Of a DNA stretch of 64,000 nt, positions 44,107 to 52,066 are shown in pieces. Below the pieces are notes generated by a model, which was given only the letters and a program-made list of their open reading frames with translations, searched no databases and was not told where the DNA came from. Position 1 is the stretch's first letter. Every line of letters starts with the position of its first letter. Position numbers and translations under genes: made by a program. The DNA comes from Cohnella sp. OV330 (lineage in GTDB: Bacteria > Bacillota > Bacilli > Paenibacillales > Paenibacillaceae). The DNA lies in NCBI RefSeq assembly GCF_900112065.1, contig NZ_FOKE01000005.1:310001-374000 (forward strand), written 5' to 3'.

Positions 44107-44545
44107 TAAGTCCGTTCGTCTATCGCGCAAAAGTGCAGGATGGGTAGCCTCGCTCGTTCGTCCTCTCGTCTATCGTGCAAAAGTGCAGGATTTTGACCCG
44201 AAACATCGGGGTTCTCGTTGAAAGGGACGATCTATCGTGTACTTTTGCACGATAGATCGTCTAAACCCTCGATCACCGCCTAGGATGATGCGCTTTTGCA
44301 GGATAGCGCTCGACTCCATGCTCCTTCGACCATACACTCACTTCCCCAAGCCGCGTCGCTCTAACACACCCTCGCCTCCTTCATCGCACCGCCATAGCGC
44401 TAAATTGCGCTATTTTCGATGCATGGCCCCTCGCTTGCAGACACTTGTCTCCGCCCTAGCGCTAAATTGCGCTATTTTCGTTGCGTCGCTCCTCACTTGC
44501 ACATACTCATCTTCGCCATAGCCCAAAATTGCGCTATTTCGACGC
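44107..44545. repeat. Repeat cluster 4: 50-bp pair, strong hairpin, and three 62-bp units
   Basis: CGTCTATCGYGCAAAAGTGC occurs twice with a 50-bp period (44118, 44168). A perfect 13-base-arm hairpin with an 8-base loop follows at 44227-44260 (arms ACGATCTATCGTG / CACGATAGATCGT). Then TAGCGCTAAATTGCGCTA, itself an inverted repeat, recurs three times with a 62-bp period (44395, 44457, 44519; the third copy diverged). The cluster fills most of 44071-44671; the remainder holds only a short palindrome ATTTCT-GCA-AGAAAT at 44598-44612, near the possible opuFA promoter. Confidence 0.88.
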
Positions 44546-44671
44546 ATGACCTCGCTCACGTACGCACTTGTCGATGCATGCTGTGCATGTCCCAGTTATT
44601 TCTGCAAGAAATGGACATACTATCCGCACTATCGCTCGCTTGGACGGGCAAACTGCGGGGAGCGAACGCGC

Positions 44672-45784
44672 TTGATCCAATTTGAAGGCATCACGAAGAA
44701 GTATCCGGACGGCACAAGCGCCTTGAAGGGCATCAACCTCGAGATCGGGGAAGGCGAGCTCATTACGTTGATCGGACCGAGCGGATGCGGCAAATCCACG
44801 ACGATGAAGATGATCAACCGGCTCGTGGAGCCGACGAGCGGACGGATCTTCATCGACGGCAAAGACATCTCCAAGATCAATCCCGTCCGGCTTAGGCGGG
44901 AGATCGGCTATGTCATCCAGCATATCGGACTGTTCCCGCATATGACGATCAAGGATAACGTCGCGATCGTGCCGCGGCTCAAGCGGATGGACAAAAAGGC
45001 GTACGAACGCCGAATCGACGAGCTGATGGAAATGGTCGGCCTCGACCCCGATCAGTACCGCGACCGGTATCCGTCCGAGCTGAGCGGCGGCCAGCAGCAG
45101 CGGATCGGCGTTATCCGGGCGATGGCGGCGGAACCTTCCATCATCCTGATGGACGAGCCGTTCAGCGCGCTCGATCCGATCAGCCGCGAGCAGCTGCAGG
45201 ACGAGCTGATCCGGCTGCAGGAGACCGTGAAGAAAACGATCGTCTTCGTCTCCCACGACATGGACGAGGCGCTCAAGATCGCGGACCGGATCGTCCTGAT
45301 GAAGGGCGGCGAGATCGTCCAGGCCGATACGCCGGAGCGCATCCTGCGGCGGCCTAAAGACGACTTCGTCCGCAGCTTCATCGGCGAAGGCCGGCTGAAC
45401 GAAGCCTCCGAGCACTTGTCGGTGGAGGATGTCATGCTGTGGAACCCCGTGACGGTGTACCAGTCCCGCGGGCTTGCGCACGGAGCGAAGCTCATGAAGC
45501 AGCATCGCGTCAACGGCTTGCTCGTCCTGGATAAAAATCGCGTGCTGCAGGGCGTCGTATCGAGAGAAGCGCTCGAGGAAAATTACCGGAACGAGGAGCT
45601 GACGCTGCAGGAAATCATGCGGACCGACATCCCCAACGTCGTCGTCGGCTCCAGCGTCGGGGATGCGGTGGACGTCATGAAGCAGCACGGCATGAGCTAC
45701 CTGCCCGTGGTCCACCCGAACGGCCAGATCGCGGGCCTCGTGACCAATTCCAGCCTGATCGACGCCCTGCTGAAGCAGATCTGA
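44672..45784 (+). CDS. opuFA: Glycine betaine/choline-type ABC transporter ATP-binding protein with CBS domains
   Basis: 370 residues from TTG 44672 (GGGGAG nine bases upstream); the open frame to 44546 lies in repeats. Walker A GPSGCGKST, signature LSGGQQQR, Walker B IILMDEPFSALD, H-loop FVSHDMDEAL. Two CBS domains occupy about 255-370 and in OpuA-type ATPases sense ionic strength or c-di-AMP. With the fused permease/binding protein 12 bases downstream it forms a two-gene osmoprotectant importer like OpuF of Bacillus infantis. The symbol follows that architecture. Confidence 0.88.
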   Translation: MIQFEGITKKYPDGTSALKGINLEIGEGELITLIGPSGCGKSTTMKMINRLVEPTSGRIFIDGKDISKINPVRLRREIGYVIQHIGLFPHMTIKDNVAIVPRLKRMDKKAYERRIDELMEMVGLDPDQYRDRYPSELSGGQQQRIGVIRAMAAEPSIILMDEPFSALDPISREQLQDELIRLQETVKKTIVFVSHDMDEALKIADRIVLMKGGEIVQADTPERILRRPKDDFVRSFIGEGRLNEASEHLSVEDVMLWNPVTVYQSRGLAHGAKLMKQHRVNGLLVLDKNRVLQGVVSREALEENYRNEELTLQEIMRTDIPNVVVGSSVGDAVDVMKQHGMSYLPVVHPNGQIAGLVTNSSLIDALLKQI

Positions 45785-45796
45785 ACGGAGGCCGCC

Positions 45797-47371
45797 ATGA
45801 ATCTTTGGGACGTATTCATCAACCGACGCGACGACATCGTACGCGGCACGCTCGAGCATCTGCAAATCTCGTTTATCGCGCTGTTCATCGCCATCCTGAT
45901 CTCGGTTCCTGCGGGACTCGCCTTGACGCGCTTCAGGCGGCTCGCCTCTCCCGTCATCGGGCTGACATCGCTGTTCCAGACGATCCCGAGCCTCGCGCTG
46001 CTCGGCTTCATGATCCCGCTCGTCGGCATCGGCCGGGTGCCGGCCATCATCGCGCTGACGGTGTACGCCCTGCTGCCGATCCTGCGCAATACGTATACGG
46101 GCATCATGAACGTGGAAAAGCCGATCAAAGAAGCCGGCATCGGCATGGGCATGACGAGCATGCAGGTGATGTGGCGCATCGAGCTGCCGCTGGCGCTGAA
46201 CGTCATTATGGCGGGGATCCGCACCGCGACGGTCATGGTCATCGGCGTCGCCACGCTGGCCTCGCTGGTCGGGGCCGGCGGTCTCGGCGATCTCATTTTC
46301 CGCGGCATCTCGACGGTCAATACCGAGCTGATCCTGGCGGGCACGATTCCCGCCGCCCTGCTCGCGCTTCTGCTCGACTTTTTGCTGGAACGGATGGAGC
46401 GGGCGGTCACGCCGCCCGGCTTAAGGCCGGTCGGCCGCAAACGGACGAATCGCTTCGTGCGGGTCGTCGAGATCGCGCTCGGCATCCTGCTCGTCGCGGC
46501 GATCGCGACAAGCTTGCTGGGACGCGGCGGGCTCGGATTCGGCGGGGGCGGAGGCGGCAAGACAATTACCGTGGGCGGCAAAAATTTCACCGAGCAGGAC
46601 ATTCTCGTCCATATGCTGTCTTCCTTGATCGAGGCCAAGACCGATCTGAAGGTCGTGCGCAAGCCGTTTCTCGGCGGCTCCCAGGTGACCCACAGCGCCC
46701 TCACGAGCGGCAGCATCGACCTGTATCCGGAGTATACGGGAACGGGCTGGTCCTCGGTATTGGGCGAGGCGCCGATCGGAGGAGATCCGCAGGCCACGTA
46801 CGACAAGGTAAAGGAAACCTACGAAACGCGGTTCGGCATCACCTGGCTGCCGCCGTTCGGATTCAACAATACGTATACGTTGTCCATGCGGGCCGACGCC
46901 GCCGCGCGTCTCGGCATCGACACGATGTCCCAGCTGGCCGCGCGATCGTCCGAGCTGACGCTTGGCGCAACGCATGAATTTTTGGAGCGGGAGGATGGCT
47001 TAAAGGGGTTGCAGGCCGCCTACGGCATGCAATTCAAAAAGGTGACCGGGCTCGACCCGGGCTTGACGTACGGCGCGGTCAAGGAAGGCACGACCGACGT
47101 CAACGACGCCTTCTCGACGGACGGGCGCATCCAGGCGTTCAAACTGAAGACGCTCAAGGACGACAAGCAATTTTTCCCGCCGTACTATGCCGCCGTCGTC
47201 ATTCGCGACGACACGCTGAAGGCGCATCCCGAATTGGAAGAGACGCTGAACCTGCTCGCCGGCAAAATCGACGACGCGACGATGTCCGCGCTGAACGGGA
47301 AGGTCGACCTGGAGCGCAAGGAGCCGCGTGCCGTGGCGGAGCAATGGCTGAAGGAGCAAGGGCTGATCTGA
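45797..47371 (+). CDS. opuFB: Fused permease/substrate-binding protein of a compatible-solute ABC importer
   Basis: 524 residues. The N-terminal permease (1-215, about six helices) has the EAA-type loop KEAGIGMGMTSMQVMWRIEL. After a linker and another hydrophobic helix (about 225-245), a glycine stretch leads to an extracellular substrate-binding domain (252-524) of the OpuBC/OpuCC type: ITVGGKNFTEQDILVHMLSS, GSIDLYPEYTGTGW, FGFNNTYTLSMRADAA. Both transport and binding roles lie in one chain, removing the need for a separate lipoprotein. Substrate likely betaine, choline, carnitine or proline betaine. Confidence 0.9.
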   Translation: MNLWDVFINRRDDIVRGTLEHLQISFIALFIAILISVPAGLALTRFRRLASPVIGLTSLFQTIPSLALLGFMIPLVGIGRVPAIIALTVYALLPILRNTYTGIMNVEKPIKEAGIGMGMTSMQVMWRIELPLALNVIMAGIRTATVMVIGVATLASLVGAGGLGDLIFRGISTVNTELILAGTIPAALLALLLDFLLERMERAVTPPGLRPVGRKRTNRFVRVVEIALGILLVAAIATSLLGRGGLGFGGGGGGKTITVGGKNFTEQDILVHMLSSLIEAKTDLKVVRKPFLGGSQVTHSALTSGSIDLYPEYTGTGWSSVLGEAPIGGDPQATYDKVKETYETRFGITWLPPFGFNNTYTLSMRADAAARLGIDTMSQLAARSSELTLGATHEFLEREDGLKGLQAAYGMQFKKVTGLDPGLTYGAVKEGTTDVNDAFSTDGRIQAFKLKTLKDDKQFFPPYYAAVVIRDDTLKAHPELEETLNLLAGKIDDATMSALNGKVDLERKEPRAVAEQWLKEQGLI

Positions 47372-47395
47372 CGGATCGCGCCGAGAGCTGCCGGC

Positions 47396-48187
47396 TCACG
47401 TCATTATAATCCGGTCATGATGCGTGTACACGTTCAGCGAATCCGCGCGGATGAAGCCCACGCAGGTGATGCCGAGGTCGTCGGCCAACCGGAGAGCAAG
47501 ATCCGTCGGCGCGGACTTGGACAGCAGCAGCGGGCAGCCGATCTTGGCGGCCTTCAGGACGACCTCGGAGGAGAGGCGGCCGCTGAATACGATGGCCCGC
47601 TCTCTAGCGGATATACGATGCCGGATGCAGTGGCCGAACAGCTTGTCGAGCGCGTTGTGCCGGCCGATGTCCGCCCGCGTCTCCGCCGCTCCCGATTCGT
47701 CGATCAAGGCGGCGTTGTGCACGCCGCCCGTCGCCGCGAACTCGGCCGAAGCCGCCTGCAGACCGGACATCCACTCGAAGCAGCGCTCGGCCGGGATCCG
47801 CAGTCCGCCGGTCAGCGTTTTGGCCGTACGGGCGTCGTTCTGGAAATAAAACTGCCGGCTTTTGCCGCAGCAGGAGCCGATCATGCGCTTCGAGTAGAAG
47901 TCCTTGGCTGTGGATTGCGGACGAACGAGCTCGACGCGGGCAAAGCCGCCTTGAACGTCCAGCGTCATCGCCTTGATATCTTCGCGAACGCGAATGACCC
48001 CCTCAGAGCCGAGAAAGCCGACGGCCAGATCGGTCAGGTCGCCGGGCGAGCAGACCAAGGTCGCGAATTCCTCGCCGTCGACGATCAACGTGAGGGGATA
48101 TTCGGCCGCCACGTCCTCTTCCCGCTCCGAGACGATTCCCCCGTTCACTTTCGTCGCGGTCCATTTTACGATCGAAGTTCGTTCCAT
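47396..48187 (-). CDS. fdhD: Formate dehydrogenase accessory sulfurtransferase FdhD
   Basis: 263 residues. FdhD passes sulfur from a cysteine desulfurase to the molybdenum cofactor of formate dehydrogenase. The conserved catalytic cysteine loop is GSCCGKS near residue 105; other marks are EEDVAAEYPLTLIVDGEEFA, the GGVHNAALID segment and DIGRHNALDKLFG. It lies 19 bases after the molybdopterin oxidoreductase gene, an obvious client. Confidence 0.95.
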   Translation of the reverse strand: MERTSIVKWTATKVNGGIVSEREEDVAAEYPLTLIVDGEEFATLVCSPGDLTDLAVGFLGSEGVIRVREDIKAMTLDVQGGFARVELVRPQSTAKDFYSKRMIGSCCGKSRQFYFQNDARTAKTLTGGLRIPAERCFEWMSGLQAASAEFAATGGVHNAALIDESGAAETRADIGRHNALDKLFGHCIRHRISARERAIVFSGRLSSEVVLKAAKIGCPLLLSKSAPTDLALRLADDLGITCVGFIRADSLNVYTHHDRIIMT

Positions 48188-48206
48188 CCCCTACCTCCCC
48201 TTGCGA

Positions 48207-50561
48207 TTATTCCGGCATGCCGATGTCCAGTTCCTCGATTCGCTTCTCCACGTACCGCGTATCCTTCAGCGCATGATACGTCTCCGCCTTTTCCACGACG
48301 ACCGCCGCGTTGTATTCGGGAATGCCCGCTTGGGGCTCGTAGACGCCTTTGGGAAACAGCATATTGCCTTCCGGCCAGTACAGCTCGAGATTGCCCGCGG
48401 CCATCGCTGCCGCTTTGAACCTGCCGTGAAATACGCCGTGCCGGTTATAGACGACGACGGCGTCTCCCTCCCGAATGCCGAGCCCCGCCGCGTCGGCCGC
48501 GTTCATCAGCACGTCGTACCGTCCGGCGCCGTTAAACGGGTCGAGGTCGCCGTACACCATCGAATTGAACTGCTTGCCGCGGCGCGTCGTCGCGTAAAAC
48601 CGGCCTTCGGGCTTGCGAAGCTCCGGAAGCTCGATCGGCAGAAGCCTGCCCTTGCCGTCCGGCGTCGGGAACTCGCCCCCCTCGCACAGCCAGGCGCCAC
48701 CCCATTGGAAGACGTCGCCGCGACCCCGCAAATGCTGAATGCCGTCGTAGTTGGGCGCGGCCTTCGCGATCTCCTCGCGGACGGCAGCCGCATCGGCGAA
48801 GTCGACGGCATCGCGGCGCTCCGGCCTAACGCGTGCAGCCAGATCGAAGTAGATCTCCCACTCGGACCGGGCTTCCCCGATGCGCGGACCTTCGATCTCC
48901 GGCGAGAAATACACTATCCGTTCCGTCGAGGTGGACGTACCGCCGCCCGGCTGTTCGTACCGGGTCATGGCGGGCAGCACCCACACCTCCTCCGTCGCGT
49001 CGACGAGCGTAGAGGTATTAAGCACGATATCCTGATGGACGCGCACGTCGACGTTTTCGAGGCAGCGCCTGACGAAGTCGGGGTCCGGCATCGTCTCGAT
49101 GAAGTTGCCGCCGGACGTGTAGAACACCTTGAGCTTGCGTTCATGATCGGCGGGCAGCATCGCGTTCTCGAGCGACACGCCTACGATATCGCCCTGCCAG
49201 CGCGGAAGCTCGAATCCCCATAGCGCCTCGATCCGGCGGGCGTGCTCCGGTTGGAAGTCCCCGCCGGGCAGGCTGAACGGATCCGCCCCCATTTCGCCGG
49301 AGCCTTGGACCCCGCTATGTCCGCGGATCGGCATGACGCCGCAATGCTCCCTGCCGACGAAGCCGCGGAGCAGCGCCAGATTGGCGACCTGCGAGATGTT
49401 GTCCGTGCCGAAGCGGTGCTGGGTGAGCCCCATGCTCCAGACGAATACGCCGCTGCGCGAGCCGGCCAGCAGCTTCGCGAAGTCGGCCATCCGCTCGCGC
49501 GACAAGCCCGACGACCGTTCGAGCGCCTCCCATTGTTGCCCGCGCACATGCGCCTGCAGCGCTTCATAACCGTTCGCGTGCGCCTTCACGAATGCGCGAT
49601 CGATCGCCGAGCCGGGCCGTTCGTCCTCCATGTCGAACCAGTGCTTCATCACGCCGTTCATGAACGCGATGTCGCCGCCGATGTTCACCTGGTAAAAGTC
49701 GTCGGCCAGCTTCGTGCCGAACAGCGCGGACTCGGGAATCGAAGGCACCCAGTAGCCTTCCATCGCCGGCTCCCGGTACGGGTTGATCACGATGATCTTC
49801 GTGCCTTTGCGCTTGGCGGCGTACATATACTTGGTGGACACCGGCTGGTTGTTCGAAGCTACGCTTCCCCAGAACACGAGCACGTCCGTGCCGATCCAAT
49901 CCTTGTAGCTGCAGCTGGAAGCGCCGATGCCGAGCGACCGCTTCATCGCGGTCTTCGAGGGCGAATGGCAGATGCGCGACGCATTGTCGATGTTGTTCGT
50001 GCCGATCAGGCGAGCGGCTTTGGCCGCCGCGTAGTACGACTCGTTCGTAATGCCGCGCCCGGTCAGGTAAAAGGCCAGCTGCTTCGGATCCACGCCGCGG
50101 ATACGGCCGGCGATCCGGTCCAGCGCTTCGTCCCACGATGCGCGCCGGAAGGCGCGTTCGCCTTTCTCGCGTACGAGCGGGTAAGGGATTCGCCCTAATT
50201 TTCGCAGCTGCGCGCTATTCATCTGCCCGAGCTCGTCGATATCGGCATGCAAAACGTCCGGCTTGATCGGCCCCATCGTGTTCAGCCGCAGCACGTTCAG
50301 CCGGGTCGTGCACAGATGCGGGCCCATCAGCGTCTGATCGTAGAGGCCGGACACGCCGAGCGCGCATCCGTCGCAGACGCCCTGCGTCAAGATTCTGTAT
50401 GCGTAAGGCAGATTGTCGCGATTGTCCCAGACGACCTTCATCGTGTCGCGGATATGATGCGGCTTCTGCCTGCCCAGGCCGAACGGCATCTTGCTCACCC
50501 ACAGCTTGGGATCCGGACGTCCCGGCAGCTTCGTCCGCCCCGAATGCTTGGTCTTGCCCAT
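48207..50561 (-). CDS. Molybdopterin oxidoreductase, FdhF/YdeP family
   Basis: 784 residues from ATG 50561 with GCGGAGG upstream (TTG 50570 abuts the RBS). It contains CDGCALGV and a distant HLC near the N-terminus, and the likely molybdenum-ligand cysteine in DNASRICHSP. FWGSVASNNQPVSTKYMYAA and GHSGVQGSGEMGADPFSLPG are typical of the FdhF/YdeP family, and a molybdopterin dinucleotide-binding domain lies at the C-terminus. Formate or another small substrate is possible; YdeP members link to acid resistance. No electron-transfer subunit gene adjoins it. Confidence 0.9.
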   Translation of the reverse strand: MGKTKHSGRTKLPGRPDPKLWVSKMPFGLGRQKPHHIRDTMKVVWDNRDNLPYAYRILTQGVCDGCALGVSGLYDQTLMGPHLCTTRLNVLRLNTMGPIKPDVLHADIDELGQMNSAQLRKLGRIPYPLVREKGERAFRRASWDEALDRIAGRIRGVDPKQLAFYLTGRGITNESYYAAAKAARLIGTNNIDNASRICHSPSKTAMKRSLGIGASSCSYKDWIGTDVLVFWGSVASNNQPVSTKYMYAAKRKGTKIIVINPYREPAMEGYWVPSIPESALFGTKLADDFYQVNIGGDIAFMNGVMKHWFDMEDERPGSAIDRAFVKAHANGYEALQAHVRGQQWEALERSSGLSRERMADFAKLLAGSRSGVFVWSMGLTQHRFGTDNISQVANLALLRGFVGREHCGVMPIRGHSGVQGSGEMGADPFSLPGGDFQPEHARRIEALWGFELPRWQGDIVGVSLENAMLPADHERKLKVFYTSGGNFIETMPDPDFVRRCLENVDVRVHQDIVLNTSTLVDATEEVWVLPAMTRYEQPGGGTSTSTERIVYFSPEIEGPRIGEARSEWEIYFDLAARVRPERRDAVDFADAAAVREEIAKAAPNYDGIQHLRGRGDVFQWGGAWLCEGGEFPTPDGKGRLLPIELPELRKPEGRFYATTRRGKQFNSMVYGDLDPFNGAGRYDVLMNAADAAGLGIREGDAVVVYNRHGVFHGRFKAAAMAAGNLELYWPEGNMLFPKGVYEPQAGIPEYNAAVVVEKAETYHALKDTRYVEKRIEELDIGMPE

Positions 50562-50595
50562 CGTCGTCAACCTCCGCCTCAGCCGCGTTGGAAAT

Positions 50596-50643
50596 GAAAA
50601 AGCCGCCTATCCGAAGCAGCCCGCTGCTCCAAGATTTGCGGCT
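50596..50643 (-). terminator. Terminator or attenuator upstream of the fdh gene
   Basis: Minus-strand hairpin: outer arms AGCCGC (50601-50606) / GCGGCT (50638-50643), inner arms AGCAGC / GCTGCT (50615-50628), then UUUUC. It lies after the glycosylase gene and only about 35 bases before the fdh start, so it may terminate the former or attenuate the latter. Confidence 0.6.
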
Positions 50644-50737
50644 TGGAATACGTTTAGTTTATCAGGTCGACCGATTGCGCGGCAAGCGTTTACAGAAAGA
50701 CGACATGCGCAAAGCGTTCCCCTCTCGACTCACGGCT

Positions 50738-51334
50738 TCACTTGCCCATCCTCGATACAAACGGATTGCCCGTCTCCCAATACCGCCACGGGTAATCTCT
50801 CGCTTCGCCGCTGTTATCGATGCCGATCCTCGGTCCGGCGGATATGGACGACACGGGCCTTCCCTCCGCGATAAATAGCGGCGGCTTGTCCAGCGGCAGT
50901 CCGTAATCCTGGATGCCGATGCCCAGCGCCTTCGTCAACTTGCCCGGTCCGCTGGTCAGATGGTGGATTTTCTTCAACGGACCTCGGCGTTCGAGCATGA
51001 GCGCTTCTCCCTCCACGGGTTCGACGGCTCTGATCAATACGGCTTCGGGACAGCCCGGCTCGCCGCCGACCACGTTGAACAGGCAGTGGGTATGCATGAC
51101 GAACGTATACGCGTAACCTGGCGGACCGAACATCACTTCCGTTCGCGGCGTCCTTCGTCCCCCGTAGCTGTGCGCGGCCCGGTCTCTCGGTCCGACGTAC
51201 GCTTCCGTCTCCACGATCCATCCCGACGCGATGCCGAGCTCCGTTTCTTTGACGAGCAGCATTCCGAGCAGCGACCGGGCCAGTTCGAGCGTCGGCTTTT
51301 GAAAAAACGAGAGGGCTACGGGCTTGGTCGTCAA
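50738..51334 (-). CDS. DNA-3-methyladenine glycosylase, AAG/MPG type
   Basis: 198 residues from TTG 51334, set by AGAGGTGATC; a GTG at 51343 overlaps that box. The fold is the MPG family: LARSLLGMLLVKETE, GWIVETEAYVGPRDRAAHSY (with the catalytic glutamate), EVMFGPPGYAYTFVMHTHCL and HHLTSGPGKLTKALGI. It removes 3-methyladenine, 7-methylguanine and hypoxanthine from DNA. Monocistronic and co-oriented with the fdh operon. Confidence 0.95.
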   Translation of the reverse strand: MTTKPVALSFFQKPTLELARSLLGMLLVKETELGIASGWIVETEAYVGPRDRAAHSYGGRRTPRTEVMFGPPGYAYTFVMHTHCLFNVVGGEPGCPEAVLIRAVEPVEGEALMLERRGPLKKIHHLTSGPGKLTKALGIGIQDYGLPLDKPPLFIAEGRPVSSISAGPRIGIDNSGEARDYPWRYWETGNPFVSRMGK

Positions 51335-51449
51335 TGGGATCACCTCTTAATTGCTTACAATCGCATACCTAGTCTTCTCAGTCCACTATACAATATAACG
51401 TACATCCCAAGATGCCGCTTTGAAACCACGAGGTTGAGTGAAGAGATAT

Positions 51450-51893
51450 GGATTTGTGTGGGAACGCGAGCGGACACAGGAGACGCTATTTCGTGAAATA
51501 GCGGTCATTTGCGATGTTTGCGGACTGGAGAGACGTTATTTAGCCGAATAAGAGTCCAAACGGCCGATATTCAAGGCAATAGCGGATCCTGGGTACGCCA
51601 GCGAACTGGAATCGGCGATTTGAGCGCAAATAGCGGATCCTGGGTCCGCTCGCACGTGGTTATATCTACTCAAAGTTAGTTGTAGGTGGAATCGCGATTC
51701 GTGTGAGAACGCAAGCGGACACAGGAGACGCTATTTCGTGAAATAGCGGTCATTTGCGATGTTTGCGGACTGGAGGGACGTTATTTAGCCGAATAAGAGT
51801 CCAAACGGCCGATATTCAAGGCAATAGCGGATCCTGGGTCCGCCCGCGAACCGAATCGGCGATTTGAATGCAAATAGCGGATCCTGTGTCCAC
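51450..51893. repeat. Repeat cluster 5: 245-bp duplication built from shorter repeats
   Basis: The block 51450-51650 recurs 245 bp downstream (about 51695-51893) with few changes. Inside it, AGACGYTATT recurs 50 bp apart (51481, 51531) and AATAGCGGATCCTGGGT 41 bp apart. A near-perfect palindrome CGCTATTTC-GT-GAAATAGCG lies at 51484-51503 and 51729-51748; AGCGGA/TCCGCT forms a second hairpin. It explains most of the 732-base gap 51335-52066; 51894-52018 shows nothing I can name. Confidence 0.9.
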
Positions 51894-52018
51894 CACCTCT
51901 AATGTCAGGCAGCAGAAGTCGTCGGCTGATGCGTGCAATCGCTGGCGGGCGCGTCTAGTCGCTGCCTAGGCGCGCAATCGGCGCGGACGTTGCATCCTAG
52001 CAGCAACTGTAGCCATGC

Positions 52019-52053
52019 AAAGCCCCCGCTCAGCTACAGCTGACGGGGGCTTT
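52019..52053. terminator. Strong terminator of the DUF4091 gene
   Basis: AAAGCCCCCG (52019-52028) / CGGGGGCTTT (52044-52053), with inner TCAGCT / AGCTGA nearly continuous. A/T tracts occur on both sides, so it could work in either direction. Confidence 0.92.
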
Positions 52054-52066
52054 GCCGAACGTCATA

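Noticed and set aside
28961..51893. CRISPR arrays
   Set aside because: The whole unit is repeated, with no unique spacers of constant length, and no cas genes are present.
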